Assembly (NCBI GenBank): GCA_040255675.1
Contig: JBDZVM010000019.1
Location: 14,057 to 78,056 of the forward strand
Direction: 5' to 3'
From: JBDZVM01 sp040255675
GTDB lineage: Bacteria > Actinomycetota > Actinomycetes > Acidothermales > Acidothermaceae
Length of the DNA: 64,000 nucleotides
A program made the position numbers and the translations under genes. Position 1 is the stretch's first letter. The number at the start of each line of letters is the position of its first letter. Shown one piece after another: positions 8,504-17,567 of this stretch. The notes beneath the pieces are model-generated. The model made no database searches. It had not been told where the DNA came from and saw only the letters and a list, made by a program, of their open reading frames with translations.

Positions 8504-9301
8504 GTGATTTCAAGGCATGCACCCCAAATTTGCGCTCGGCGCATCCTCCTTATTGCTGCGCTACTTTGCGTAGGGCTGTCGGGGGCCGGCACGTCCGCGA
8601 GCGCGACGACCTACTACCCGGATAACCCTCAGATCGGTACGGCGAGTACGGATTCCACTGACACGTACGCAACAGGCGTTGAAGCGTTCCTGGGGCATTA
8701 TCCGACCCCGCAATCGATTCCAGATATCGACAATACAGCGTTGGCCTGGTGGGTCGGCGTCGACCTTGCCGACGGTACTTTCCTGCAGGCTGGTTTGGTC
8801 ACAGGGAGTGGTTGGGGATGCGATAGCAATTATGGCGTGTTCGTCTACGTCATCCGCCCCGACAACTCGAACCCCGTCCACTGGGGCGGCCAGACTGACG
8901 GTACTTGCGGCACATACATTACGACATACGGCCAGTTTCTGATTCAGTCATTCCTCGTTCAGGATGAAGGCGGGTACCAACTCGTTGATTGGAAGTTCTC
9001 TACGCCGTTCAACGGTTATGGCAACGGCCAGGTGTTTGAAACTATATCCTCTACCACGGGTTCTCATAAGCCGGGGGTTGTTATGGAGCTAACGACGCTT
9101 ACTGGTACCGCTGACCTCGCAGATCAGATGGGCCCTGCCGGTGCGTATCCCGCAACGTTGACTCAGCATGGATACGGTAACCCCTATGCCGACACGCTTG
9201 CGGCCGCCGCCTATGTAAATCACACAACAGACTGCCCACCATCTACAGTTGCTGGTGAGGATCAAGATACAATCCAGGCTATCCAAATCGGGCTGGCGTA
9301 G
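8504..9301 (+). CDS. Secreted protein of unknown function
   Basis: 265 residues from the GTG at 8504, 8 bp after GGGGAGG. A signal peptide is clear: a basic start, a hydrophobic run (ILLIAALLCVGLSGA), then a likely cleavage near SASA-TTYY at about residue 34. The mature part is rich in Gly, Thr, Tyr and Asp with few cysteines (CDSN, GTCGTY, TDCPP), consistent with an exported beta-rich domain. Codon use is visibly more AT-rich than its neighbours. I do not recognise the family. It sits between repeats that bound an accessory segment and so may be acquired. Confidence 0.6.
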   Translation: MISRHAPQICARRILLIAALLCVGLSGAGTSASATTYYPDNPQIGTASTDSTDTYATGVEAFLGHYPTPQSIPDIDNTALAWWVGVDLADGTFLQAGLVTGSGWGCDSNYGVFVYVIRPDNSNPVHWGGQTDGTCGTYITTYGQFLIQSFLVQDEGGYQLVDWKFSTPFNGYGNGQVFETISSTTGSHKPGVVMELTTLTGTADLADQMGPAGAYPATLTQHGYGNPYADTLAAAAYVNHTTDCPPSTVAGEDQDTIQAIQIGLA

Positions 9302-9356
9302 GTTCGCAGGCTTATTTTGGCTACCCTTGCGTTTCGAATGGGACACCGCTGTGGCC

Positions 9357-9968
9357 ATGAAATTGCGGCTCGCACTAGGAATAGTGAGTGCGGCGACTGT
9401 CATCGTGGCCACTCTTGGTGCTTGCGATTCACGCCCACAGGCTACGGGGAGCGGTGCGACATTCAGGCAACCAGTGCCAATTCCAACCGCCCCGTCGTGC
9501 AGAACGCCTACCACCGCGGATATGTCCGCACTTCTTGCCGACACAGACATAATCGTCGAAGGAACTATCCAGAGTAACGCCAAAACGTTGACGAAGGTTC
9601 TGGGCACGGGTACACACGAGGTTACGCTTGGCGCAACGCCGATTACGGGAGTAAAGGTGCTTGCGACCGAGCCGGGTACTACATATCCGACACCTACCGC
9701 GATCTACGGCGTAGGCTTCAATTGGTATCACGTTCTTACGCCTGGCCGATATATCTTCTTTCTTCTGGCAGACGGCAGACCAGTTATGGGTCTGTACGGA
9801 ATATTCAATATTTCAGGCTCTGTCGCGACCCGACGGTGCCCGAACTATCAAAGTCCGGGCGCGTTCGTCTCTGCGACCGGCGCTCCACTTTCAGTCGCGG
9901 GTTTCGAGTCTCGAATACCGCGCACTTTACAGCCACACCTGCCTCCGACGCCGAAAACAGCGCATTGA
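9357..9968 (+). CDS. Putative lipoprotein of unknown function
   Basis: 203 residues from the ATG at 9357. The N-terminus is a lipoprotein signal (hydrophobic run ending VATLGAC, Cys23). The mature region starts with a Thr/Pro-rich linker and then a beta-rich segment containing GVKVLATEPGTTYPTP and a FNWYHVLTPGRYIFFL stretch, suggesting a small extracytoplasmic domain. Base composition is more AT-rich than the surroundings, as for the upstream secreted gene, so the two may have arrived together. No family is recognised. Confidence 0.6.
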   Translation: MKLRLALGIVSAATVIVATLGACDSRPQATGSGATFRQPVPIPTAPSCRTPTTADMSALLADTDIIVEGTIQSNAKTLTKVLGTGTHEVTLGATPITGVKVLATEPGTTYPTPTAIYGVGFNWYHVLTPGRYIFFLLADGRPVMGLYGIFNISGSVATRRCPNYQSPGAFVSATGAPLSVAGFESRIPRTLQPHLPPTPKTAH

Positions 9969-10083
9969 CACCCGGATTCGTATGGATTAACTCAGGTGAG
10001 GTCCGCAATGTGTGGATGGTGCCCTGGGTAGTCGTGGCTCCAGGGCGACGCTCTCAGGTGTCGCCCTTGGAGGCAGACGCCGT

Positions 10084-10205
10084 CGTCTTGTCGCGTGGGC
10101 CTCGTGTGAGCCGTGCTCGCCGAGGCGTGGAGCGCGCAAGCCACCCGGCATATCGACGGCGGGCCTTTGCGGGTCGCCGAGGTGGTGCTCGCGCAGTATG
10201 CGTAG
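10084..10205 (+). pseudogene. Relic of the 3' end of an aminoglycoside phosphotransferase-like gene
   Basis: This stretch aligns base by base with the end of the upstream phosphotransferase-like gene (7784-7902). Shared blocks include ATATCGACGGCGGGCC and GCGGGTCGCCGA; overall identity is roughly 80% by eye. A one-base loss near 10100 breaks the frame, and the copy ends in TAG followed by the same palindrome. Only the last 40 or so codons remain. The divergence means this is not a recent duplication. Confidence 0.8.
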
Positions 10206-10209
10206 TGAC

Positions 10210-10221
10210 GTTCAGCTGAAC
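10210..10221. repeat. 12-bp palindrome GTTCAGCTGAAC, copy 3
   Basis: Lies 4 bp after the stop of the gene relic, in the same relative position as copy 2 after the longer gene copy. Confidence 0.9.
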
Positions 10222-10365
10222 GCGGTTCCGTGCGCGTCAAGTCGTCAATTTTGGGGCACTTTCGTTGCCATAGCCGCCCTGAGATTGACGACTCGACGGG
10301 TGTGATCGGAGCCGACGTCTCACGGGGTCATCGAGAAGAAGCTTTGGCCAAGAGAGAACCGGTAG

Positions 10366-12057
10366 CTAGTCGTTGGCGCCGGTGGTGAGTTCGTCGCGCT
10401 CGTGCTCTTCGTGCTCGTCGTGGCCGTTGGGCTCGACGCCGACGTCCGGCTCGTAGAAGAACCCGCCGAGCGCGCCGCGCACCTTTTCGACCGGGTTTCG
10501 ACTGCCCGGACGGCGCACGCCATGCTCGTCGACGGCTGGCGGCAACTCGGGCGCGGCAGCTTGCCGGTAGGCCAAACCCATGCGGGCCACTTGCTCTGGC
10601 GGCAGAGCGGCCTCGACCTCCATGAATTCGCCGCTCGGCAGCATGACGATTCGACCGGTCTCGTATCCGTGCTCGGCGCTATGCAGGTCTTTGCGTTGCA
10701 GGCCCAGGCACACCCGTCTGGTCGCCCAAAACACGATCGGCGGCAGTACAAGAATCGTGATGCGGAAAATCCACGTCGTCGCGTACAAGCTGATGTGGAA
10801 GTGGTCGGCGATCAGGTCGTTGCCGCCGGCGAGCAGCATGATGGCGAAGTACGACAGCATCATCGCGCCGAAGGCCGTGCGGCCTGGCTTGTTTCGCGGC
10901 CGATCGCACACGTGGTGGGCGGATCTGTCCTTGGTTATCCAGGCTTCGAGCGCCGGATAGATCGCGATAATCGTGAAGAACAAGCCGGGCACTAAGACGG
11001 CGGGCACGAACACGTTCCACGAAATCGTGTGGCCCCAGAAATTGCTCTCGAGACGCGGCATCATGCGCAACGTGCCTTCGAGCCAACCGATGTAGAAGTC
11101 GGGCTGCGAGCCGGCACCTACCTGCGCGGGGTTGTACGGCCCGTACAGCCACACCGGGTTTATCTGGACGACGCCGCCGAGGAAGGCGCAGGCGGCAAAG
11201 ACGGCCATGAAGAAGCCGCCGGTCTTGACCATGAACGCGGGGTAGAACGGGGCGCCGACGACGTTCGTGTTGTTGCGGTGAATGTCGGGCCACTGCGTGT
11301 GCTTTTGGTGCCACATGATCAGCATGTGTGCCGTGATGAGCGCGAGGAGCAGCCCAGGGATCAACAAGATATGGACGACGTAAAGCCGCGGAATGAGATC
11401 GGGGCCGGGGAATTGGCCGCCGAACGCGAACATCGCGACGTACGAACCGACGATTGGAATCGACTCGGCGACTCCGTAAGCGATGCGCAGGCCCGTGCCC
11501 GACAGGAGGTCGTCGGGGAGCGAGTAACCGCAAAAACCTTCGAAGATACCGAGGGTCATCAACGTGAAACCGATGAGCCAGTTTGTTTCACGTGGCTTGC
11601 GGAACGCGCCGGTGAAGAAGATGCGGCACATGTGGCAGACGATCGCCGCCATGAAGATGAGCGCCGCCCAGTGGTGAATTTGCCGAATAAGCAAACCACC
11701 CCTGATGTCGAAGGAGATGCGCAGCGTTGACTCGTACGCCTCGGTCATGCGTTGCCCCTGTAACGGGGCGTAGCTGCCGTGATAAACGACTTCGTTGACG
11801 CCGGGCTGGAAGAACAGGGTAAGGAAGGTGCCGGTCAGCAACAAGACGATGAACGAGTAGAGCGCGATTTCGCCCAACATGAACGACCAGTGGTCGGGAA
11901 AGACCTTGTTCATGTTGCGGCGCAGAAAACCGGCCGCGCCGAACCTGTCGTCGACGTCGCCGAGCGCTTTCTTGACGAACGCGGGCGGTGTGGCGACCGC
12001 GGGCCCACCGGATGTGGTGGGTGCGTTGGTCGGGCCTGCGCCCCGGGTGGTGCTCAT
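10366..12057 (-). CDS. qcrB: Cytochrome bc1 complex cytochrome b subunit
   Basis: 563 residues from the ATG at 12057, which overlaps the qcrA stop (ATGA). The N-terminal half has the paired haem-ligand histidines (RQIHHWAAL near residue 110 and VHILL/THMLIMWHQ further on), the Qo-site region, and about eight to nine membrane helices. The actinobacterial C-terminal extension ends in a charged tail rich in Glu, Asp and His. QcrB oxidises menaquinol and passes electrons to QcrA and QcrC. It is the last gene of ctaE-qcrC-qcrA-qcrB. Confidence 0.95.
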   Translation of the reverse strand: MSTTRGAGPTNAPTTSGGPAVATPPAFVKKALGDVDDRFGAAGFLRRNMNKVFPDHWSFMLGEIALYSFIVLLLTGTFLTLFFQPGVNEVVYHGSYAPLQGQRMTEAYESTLRISFDIRGGLLIRQIHHWAALIFMAAIVCHMCRIFFTGAFRKPRETNWLIGFTLMTLGIFEGFCGYSLPDDLLSGTGLRIAYGVAESIPIVGSYVAMFAFGGQFPGPDLIPRLYVVHILLIPGLLLALITAHMLIMWHQKHTQWPDIHRNNTNVVGAPFYPAFMVKTGGFFMAVFAACAFLGGVVQINPVWLYGPYNPAQVGAGSQPDFYIGWLEGTLRMMPRLESNFWGHTISWNVFVPAVLVPGLFFTIIAIYPALEAWITKDRSAHHVCDRPRNKPGRTAFGAMMLSYFAIMLLAGGNDLIADHFHISLYATTWIFRITILVLPPIVFWATRRVCLGLQRKDLHSAEHGYETGRIVMLPSGEFMEVEAALPPEQVARMGLAYRQAAAPELPPAVDEHGVRRPGSRNPVEKVRGALGGFFYEPDVGVEPNGHDEHEEHERDELTTGAND

Positions 12058-13073
12058 CCGCGCTCCCAAAAGCTCGGGCCGACGGGTTCATCGAATCCGG
12101 CCTGCGCGATGAACTCGCCGTTCTCGTTCACCGTAATCGGTAGCTGCGGCAACCGGCGAGCGGCGGGTCCGAACACGACGTTGCAACCGTCGGGGACGTG
12201 GAAGGTCGATTGGTGGCATGGGCACAGCAGGTTGTGATTCTGCTTCTGGTAGAGCCCGACTGGGCACCCGACGTGCGTGCAAATCTTCGAATAGGCAACG
12301 TGGTCTTCGTAGGCCCAGCCTTCGCGCCCGGGAAGCGGTTGGTTGAGCCCGGGCTCGAGGCGGATGAGAAGCACCGGCGCCTTCGCGTAATCTTCGGGGC
12401 TCATCTCCTCGACCGGCCGCGGCACGACGGTCATGAAGCCGCCAATGGCAAGCTCGCCGAGCTTCACCGGCTTGCCCGTCTCGGCGTTCAGCAGCGGCGA
12501 GTGCTTCTCCCACAACGTGGTGCGGAGCTTCTTTTCGGGTAGAGGTCCGAGGTCGCGCAGCACGACGACGCCAGGCAGGGCCATCAACCCGAGGGAAAGG
12601 CCAAGGGTTCGCTTCAGCAGTGAACGGCGGGGGAGCCCGGTCTCTTCGAAGCCGGTCATCACAATCTGCGCCGCGGCCTCTCGATCCGCCTCGCTGGATG
12701 AGAGTTCGTGCCGCTCCTGCAGCGTTTCGTGCGCGGGCATGAGCCAGCGCACCCATCCGATGATGCCGGCCGCCAGACCCAACAAGGTGACGCCGAGGCA
12801 CACGCCGAGCAAGATGTTTTGCGTGCGGGCTTCGGCCGTCGAGACGTTCGGGTGGTAGGCGACGTAGCTCGCGATGAACCCGATCGTGCCCGCCGCGGAG
12901 AGCAAGAAGAACAGCGAGATGATCCGCTCTGACCTGCGAGCGCGGGCCGGATCGGCGTCTTGCGGGCGGATGACCCGCTCGACCACCGGAGGCCGCAAGA
13001 CGTTCGGCTCGACCTCAGGATGCGCGACGGCGGCGGCCGTGTCGTGGGGGCCGCCGGGTACGTGTTCGGTCAT
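12054..13073 (-). CDS. qcrA: Rieske iron-sulfur subunit of the bc1 complex
   Basis: 339 residues from the ATG at 13073, overlapping the qcrC stop by ATGA. Three N-terminal membrane segments (near residues 55-75, 90-115 and 155-175) are typical of actinobacterial QcrA. The [2Fe-2S] cluster motifs CTHVGC and CPCHQS are complete near residues 265 and 285. It transfers electrons from menaquinol at QcrB to the dihaem QcrC. Confidence 0.95.
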   Translation of the reverse strand: MTEHVPGGPHDTAAAVAHPEVEPNVLRPPVVERVIRPQDADPARARRSERIISLFFLLSAAGTIGFIASYVAYHPNVSTAEARTQNILLGVCLGVTLLGLAAGIIGWVRWLMPAHETLQERHELSSSEADREAAAQIVMTGFEETGLPRRSLLKRTLGLSLGLMALPGVVVLRDLGPLPEKKLRTTLWEKHSPLLNAETGKPVKLGELAIGGFMTVVPRPVEEMSPEDYAKAPVLLIRLEPGLNQPLPGREGWAYEDHVAYSKICTHVGCPVGLYQKQNHNLLCPCHQSTFHVPDGCNVVFGPAARRLPQLPITVNENGEFIAQAGFDEPVGPSFWERG

Positions 13074-13951
13074 GACGCCCTCTTCGCCCTCGCGCCGATC
13101 CACATGGCGATTCCGCTGATGAACGTGATGCCTGCGACGAAGGCGACGAGACCTTCGGCGACCGCGCCCGACCGGCCAAGGTTGAGACCGCCCGGATCAG
13201 GTTCGGCCTTGACGCCCTGGACGTAGGCGATGATGTCTTGCTTTTCTTCGGGCGTGAGCTGCTGGTCGGAGAACACCGGCATGGTGCCGGGACCGGTCAG
13301 CATCGCCTCGTAAATTTCTTTGTCGGTGGCTTGATTCAGATGCGGAGCGAACTTGCCGTCCGCGAGCGCGCCGCCCGCGCCGACGAAGTTGTGACAGGAG
13401 GCGCAGTTCGTGCGAAAGAGTGTGCCGCCGAAGCCCATGTCGGCCTTGGCACCCGGTGTGTATTGATCCTTGCCGGGCACCGACGGCCCGGGTGCCAGCG
13501 AAGCGATGTACGCGGCGAGGTCGGCGATCTGCTCTGGGGTGTAGCGCGGCGGCTTGCGCACCGCCTGGGCGCCGAGCTGCTTGAGCGGCATCCGGCCGGT
13601 GCTCACCTGGAAGTCGACCGCTGCCGCCCCAACGCCGATAAGAGAAGGCGCGCTGCTTCCGCCTTCGGCGGCAAGTCCGTGGCAGCTGGAGCAGCCCTGC
13701 AAGTAAAGCGCCTTCCCCGCTTCGACCTGTTGGCTGGGGTCGCCCGCGGCCGCTTGCCCGCTGCGCGAGGTCGCGAGGCCGTACACCGAGCCCATGCCGA
13801 CGAGCGCGGCGACGATGACGACGTAGCTTGCGAAGCGCCGCCGCCTGCGTTGGCGAGTCGGCCGGTCGGCAGCGTTACGACGAGCCCACCGCGAGCGTGC
13901 GGGTCGCGGTGGGCTCGCGGCCGATTCTTCCTGGGAGGTCAACGCCACCAC
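13070..13951 (-). CDS. qcrC: Dihaem cytochrome c subunit of the bc1 complex
   Basis: 293 residues. A positively charged N-terminus and one helix (VVIVAALVGMGSVYG near residues 45-60) anchor the protein. Two c-type haem sites follow: CSSCHG near residue 87 and CASCHN near residue 185. A C-terminal helix lies near residue 268. The dihaem subunit replaces soluble cytochrome c and wires the bc complex to the aa3 oxidase. The GTG at 13951 is accepted with moderate confidence; a second GTG is adjacent. Confidence 0.93.
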   Translation of the reverse strand: MVALTSQEESAASPPRPARSRWARRNAADRPTRQRRRRRFASYVVIVAALVGMGSVYGLATSRSGQAAAGDPSQQVEAGKALYLQGCSSCHGLAAEGGSSAPSLIGVGAAAVDFQVSTGRMPLKQLGAQAVRKPPRYTPEQIADLAAYIASLAPGPSVPGKDQYTPGAKADMGFGGTLFRTNCASCHNFVGAGGALADGKFAPHLNQATDKEIYEAMLTGPGTMPVFSDQQLTPEEKQDIIAYVQGVKAEPDPGGLNLGRSGAVAEGLVAFVAGITFISGIAMWIGARAKRAS

Positions 13952-13985
13952 CGATTCTCTTGACGTTCTCTTGACGCCGAGGCGC

Positions 13986-14693
13986 TCACTGGATGAGGAA
14001 GATCGTCGAGAACAGTCCGATCCAGACGATGTCGACGAAGTGCCAGTAGTAGGAAACGACGATCGTGCTGGTGATCTTCTCCGGCGTGAACCGGCCGTGA
14101 GAAAGACGCAGCAGCAGGAAGACGAAGGCGAACAGCCCGCCGGTGACGTGCAACGCGTGAAAGCCGGTCGCCAGGAAGAAGATCGAGCCGTAGGCGGACG
14201 ACGAGATCGTCATGCCGTTTTCGCCGGCCAGGTAGTCGCTCACGTAGGTGGCGTATTCGACGCATTGGCCCGCGACGAAGATCGCGCCCATGATTAGCGT
14301 GAGGATGTACCACTCGCGCAGGCCCCAGGCGGACATCTTCACAATCGAGCCGCTGCGGTGCAAGCGACGCTCTTCGGCAGCGATCACACCGAGCTGGCAG
14401 GTGACGCTCGACAACACCAAGATGATGGTGATGACGCCGTCGAACGGCACGTCGAGCTTCACACTTTCGGGCAGCTGCGCGCTGACCGCCATCGGCCATT
14501 GCGAGTTCACCGAACGGATCGTGAAGTAGATCGCGAACAGGGCCGCGAAGAACATCAGCTCCGACGAAAGCCACACGATCGTGCCGACGCTCACCAGGCT
14601 CGGCCGGGTCAAAGCGCCGTGCGCGCGGTTCTTGCCCAAAGTTGTCGCGGTCGCCACGGACGCCATTATTGCGGCAGCTTGTCCCGGCGACAC
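13986..14693 (-). CDS. ctaE: Cytochrome c oxidase subunit III
   Basis: 235 residues from the GTG at 14693, which has a purine-rich GGGGGGCGAG just upstream; the ATG at 14666 is the alternative and gives the more usual N-terminus (MASVATATT). Five membrane helices are visible, with the conserved WLSSELMFFAALFA segment and the C-terminal SYYWHFVDIVWIGLF. It is a core subunit of the aa3 oxidase, placed as usual in actinobacteria at the head of the qcr operon and apart from ctaCDF. Confidence 0.93.
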   Translation of the reverse strand: MSPGQAAAIMASVATATTLGKNRAHGALTRPSLVSVGTIVWLSSELMFFAALFAIYFTIRSVNSQWPMAVSAQLPESVKLDVPFDGVITIILVLSSVTCQLGVIAAEERRLHRSGSIVKMSAWGLREWYILTLIMGAIFVAGQCVEYATYVSDYLAGENGMTISSSAYGSIFFLATGFHALHVTGGLFAFVFLLLRLSHGRFTPEKITSTIVVSYYWHFVDIVWIGLFSTIFLIQ

Positions 14694-14891
14694 CTCGCCC
14701 CCCTGGTTCTCGGCGCGTCGCGGTCCGCCGTCGTCGCGAAGCCGCCGCCACAGCCTCGTGAGACGATCCTTCTCGCCCGTCCATGGATGCGGGCGGCGTG
14801 GCGGCGGACGTCGGCCGCGCGCCAGCTGACCGGCGGCGATAGCATCCGGGGCGGTAGGTGTCCGGCGTCCCGACTCCTGAAGGAATTAGTG

Positions 14892-15401
14892 ATGGATAGC
14901 GTCGTCCCGGCGCGGCATTCGAACGCCGCCGCGCCAGTCGCGCGGTACGCGAACACCGCCGCCGCACTCGCGCGCCCGACCGGTGCCGACGCGGTGCAGG
15001 CCCCGATGCGGGTGCTCGTCTACAGCGACGACATCACGACCCGCGAACGCGTAAGGCTCGCGGTCGGCCGTCGTCCGGCCACTGATCTTCCGCCAGTTGA
15101 ATACGTCGAGTGCGCCACGCACCGCGCGGTGATCGACACGGTCGACCGCGGCGGCATCGATGTGCTCGTGCTCGACGGCGAAGCCGTGCCCAGCGGCGGT
15201 ATGGGCATCTGTCGCCAGCTCAAGGACGAGATTTACAACTGCCCGCCGGTGTTGGTTTTGACCGGACGTCGCGACGACGCGTGGTTGGCGTCGTGGTCGA
15301 GGGCTGACGCCGCTGTGCCGCACCCCATCGACGGCATTACGCTCGCGCCCGCTGTCGCCGACTTGATGCGCCGCCGGCTGGCGCGCGCCGCCGCGCGCTA
15401 G
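14892..15401 (+). CDS. Response-regulator receiver-like protein, no output domain
   Basis: 169 residues from the ATG at 14892, just after GAAGGAATTAG. After a 38-residue Ala-rich N-terminus the receiver-like fold begins (MRVLVYSDDI), with the acidic patch reduced to SDD and a phospho-acceptor candidate Asp95 in VLVLDGEAV. No DNA-binding or enzymatic domain follows. Actinobacteria commonly have such a gene before trpD; its role is not known to me. It lies divergent from ctaE. Confidence 0.7.
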   Translation: MDSVVPARHSNAAAPVARYANTAAALARPTGADAVQAPMRVLVYSDDITTRERVRLAVGRRPATDLPPVEYVECATHRAVIDTVDRGGIDVLVLDGEAVPSGGMGICRQLKDEIYNCPPVLVLTGRRDDAWLASWSRADAAVPHPIDGITLAPAVADLMRRRLARAAAR

Positions 15402-15420
15402 CGCCCGGATCGACGCCGTC

Positions 15421-16500
15421 ATGACTACGGGTGACACGGTGGGCAGGGGCGACGCCGCGCGCGGCTGGCCGGAGCTGCTCAGCGCGCTGATCAGGGGCGA
15501 GCACCTGTCGTCGGCCGACACCGCGTGGGCGATGCACCAGGTCATGAGCGGCGAGGCGACCCCCGCGCAGATCGCCGGATTCGTCGTGGCGTTGCGCGCC
15601 AAAGGCGAGACGCCCGACGAGGTTGCCGGTATGGCGGCGACCATGATCGAGTTTGCCAACCCGGTGCCTGACGTGGGAGAGGCGCTCGACATCGTCGGAT
15701 CGGGCGGTGACCGCGCGCATACCGTGAATATTTCGACGATGGCCGCGATCGTGGCGGCGGCCGCCGGCGTGCCGGTCGCCAAGCACGGCAACCGCGCGGC
15801 GTCGTCGTCGTGCGGCGCGGCCGACCTGCTTGAAGAATTCGGTGTCGCGATCGACCTTGCTGGCGATGGCGTGGCCACCTGCGTCGAGAAGGTCGGCATT
15901 GGGTTTTGCTTCGCGATGGCCTTTCATCCGGCGCTGCGTCACGCGGGCGTGCCGCGCCGCGAACTCGGCGTCCCGACCGTCTTCAATTTCTTGGGGCCGC
16001 TGACGAACCCGGCGCGACCGTCGGCGGCCGCCGTGGGCGTGGCCGACCCGCGGATGGCTCCGGTTATGGCGGGAGTGCTTGCCAAGCGGGGTAACCGCGC
16101 GCTGGTGTTTCGGGGCGATGACGGCCTCGACGAGTTGACGACCACGACGACGTCAACTGTTTGGATCGTGAACGGCGGCGAGGTGACCACGACGACATTC
16201 GACCCGGCCGAAGTCGGCATCCCGCCGGCCGAGCCGCGCGCGTTGCGCGGTGGCGCGGCAGCGTTCAACGCGGAGGTTGCGCGCTTGCTACTGGCGGGCA
16301 AGCCGGGTGCCGTGCGTGACGCCGTCCTGCTCAACGCTGCCGCCGGCGTGGTCGCGTTCGAGGGCCCTGACGCCGCGTCGCTGATCGAGCAGGTTCGCGC
16401 GGCGATGCGGCGGTGCGCGAAGGCCATCGACGACGGATCCGCGGCCGCCAAGCTCGACGCCTGGATCACCGTGAGCCAGCAAGCTCGCGGCGGCAACTAG
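15421..16500 (+). CDS. trpD: Anthranilate phosphoribosyltransferase
   Basis: 359 residues. The PRPP-binding GSGGD variant of the usual GTGGD is near residue 93, followed by TVNISTMAA, KHGNRAASS near residue 121, and a Gly/Pro-rich FLGPLTNPARP. It transfers phosphoribose to anthranilate in tryptophan synthesis. No other trp gene is adjacent, which matches the isolated trpD of the mycobacterial syntenic region. It begins 19 bp after the receiver-like gene and may share its transcript. Confidence 0.94.
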   Translation: MTTGDTVGRGDAARGWPELLSALIRGEHLSSADTAWAMHQVMSGEATPAQIAGFVVALRAKGETPDEVAGMAATMIEFANPVPDVGEALDIVGSGGDRAHTVNISTMAAIVAAAAGVPVAKHGNRAASSSCGAADLLEEFGVAIDLAGDGVATCVEKVGIGFCFAMAFHPALRHAGVPRRELGVPTVFNFLGPLTNPARPSAAAVGVADPRMAPVMAGVLAKRGNRALVFRGDDGLDELTTTTTSTVWIVNGGEVTTTTFDPAEVGIPPAEPRALRGGAAAFNAEVARLLLAGKPGAVRDAVLLNAAAGVVAFEGPDAASLIEQVRAAMRRCAKAIDDGSAAAKLDAWITVSQQARGGN

Positions 16501-16507
16501 ATAAATA

Positions 16508-16792
16508 TCAGGCGTCTTCGAGGCCCAGCGAAAACGCCGCTTCGAGGTCGTGCCGCGAGTAGGTGCGAAAGGCGATGTGCGTCTCGGTCGAGACGACGCC
16601 GTCGACCTTGTTGAGGCCGCCCGGAATCACGCGGGCAAGCTCCTCGTGCTGGCGCACCCGCACAAGAGCGACGAGGTCGATTTCGCCGGTGACCGAATAC
16701 ACCTCGGTGACCCCCGGCAGGTCGGCGATTGCTTCGGCGACGTCGCCGACGCGGTCGACGGCCGTCTTGACGAGCACGATGGCTGTGATCAC
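16508..16792 (-). CDS. Stand-alone Lrp/AsnC ligand-binding (RAM) domain protein
   Basis: 94 residues from the GTG at 16792. The whole protein is one RAM/ACT-like effector domain (VITAIVLVKT, VTEVYSVTGEIDLVALV) with no helix-turn-helix. Such single-domain proteins bind amino acids and may modulate full-length Lrp regulators or act as sensors. It converges with trpD with only 7 bp between, and the position next to trpD could point to an amino-acid signal, which is speculative. Confidence 0.8.
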   Translation of the reverse strand: MITAIVLVKTAVDRVGDVAEAIADLPGVTEVYSVTGEIDLVALVRVRQHEELARVIPGGLNKVDGVVSTETHIAFRTYSRHDLEAAFSLGLEDA

Positions 16793-16809
16793 GAAGGTAA
16801 CCCTAGCTT

Positions 16810-17526
16810 CTAGTCTTCGGGTTCCGCGCCGCTGGTGACGCTCAACACTCCTTCGATCTCGGACACGATGGTCATCATGGTGTCGAGATTGCCCCGGCCG
16901 TCGAGCAGGAGATGCAAGGTCACGGCTTGGTCTGTCGGCCGATGGTAGGTGGTCGACAAGTTCGCGACGACGAATCCGGTCTGCGTGATGGTCTCGAGAA
17001 TCTCTCGAAGGAGCCCGCGCCGGTCGACATAGGTGATTTGCAGCGCCGGGCGGTCGGCGCCGAGCGCCCTGGCCGCGAGTCGTGAGCAGGCGGGCAAGAC
17101 CAAAATCGCCGCGAAATACGCCACCGCGCCCGCGACAGCGAGGATCGGGAGGTCGGCGGCGGCTACCGCCGCGATTGCCGCCGTCATCCAAATGCTGGCC
17201 GCGGTGGTGAGCCCGCGCACGACATCGCGTTTGACGAAGATGATGCCGCCGCCGATGAAACCGAGGCCGGAGACTATTTGGGCCGCGACCCGTGACGGGT
17301 CGAGCCTGACAGTGCTGCCGTTGATGACGTCGGTAAAGCCGTACTTGCTCACCAGCACGAAAAGAGCCGTGCCGACGCCCACTACCGTGTAGGTGCGAAT
17401 GCCGGCGGCCTTTTGCTTCAGCTCTCGTTCGAGCCCGATGAGCGCCGACAACCCGAACGCGATCGCGAGGTCGGCGATTTGGGTCCAGCTTTGCCCTACG
17501 GTTTGGCCGAACGCGATGACGTGCAT
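16810..17526 (-). CDS. MgtC/SapB family membrane protein
   Basis: 238 residues from the ATG at 17526 (GTG at 17535 is possible). Four to five membrane helices in the first 150 residues include the family signature SALIGLERELKQKAAGIRT and GLGFIGGGIIF. The C-terminal 85 residues form an ACT-like cytoplasmic domain. MgtC proteins affect magnesium and ATP homeostasis; the mechanism in free-living actinobacteria is not clear. Confidence 0.88.
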   Translation of the reverse strand: MHVIAFGQTVGQSWTQIADLAIAFGLSALIGLERELKQKAAGIRTYTVVGVGTALFVLVSKYGFTDVINGSTVRLDPSRVAAQIVSGLGFIGGGIIFVKRDVVRGLTTAASIWMTAAIAAVAAADLPILAVAGAVAYFAAILVLPACSRLAARALGADRPALQITYVDRRGLLREILETITQTGFVVANLSTTYHRPTDQAVTLHLLLDGRGNLDTMMTIVSEIEGVLSVTSGAEPED

Positions 17527-17567
17527 GGAGGTCACCTAAGCACAATGCGGCGACCGGTTCTCGGATC

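Larger units (their letters stand above)
9969..10365. other. 397-bp intergenic stretch with a gene relic and inverted repeats
   Basis: Contains a GGGCGAC/GTCGCCC hairpin at about 10043-10066, the degenerate end of a phosphotransferase gene (10084-10205), palindrome copy 3, and an inverted pair AGTCGTCAAT/ATTGACGACT at about 10240-10249 and 10284-10293 that could serve as a terminator region for the convergent qcrB. No intact gene is seen. Confidence 0.6.

Noticed and set aside
8181..8592. Minus-strand frames that might be a transposase remnant
   Set aside because: Some short stretches have a vague transposase-like feel, but no catalytic residues, terminal repeats or continuous frame could be found.
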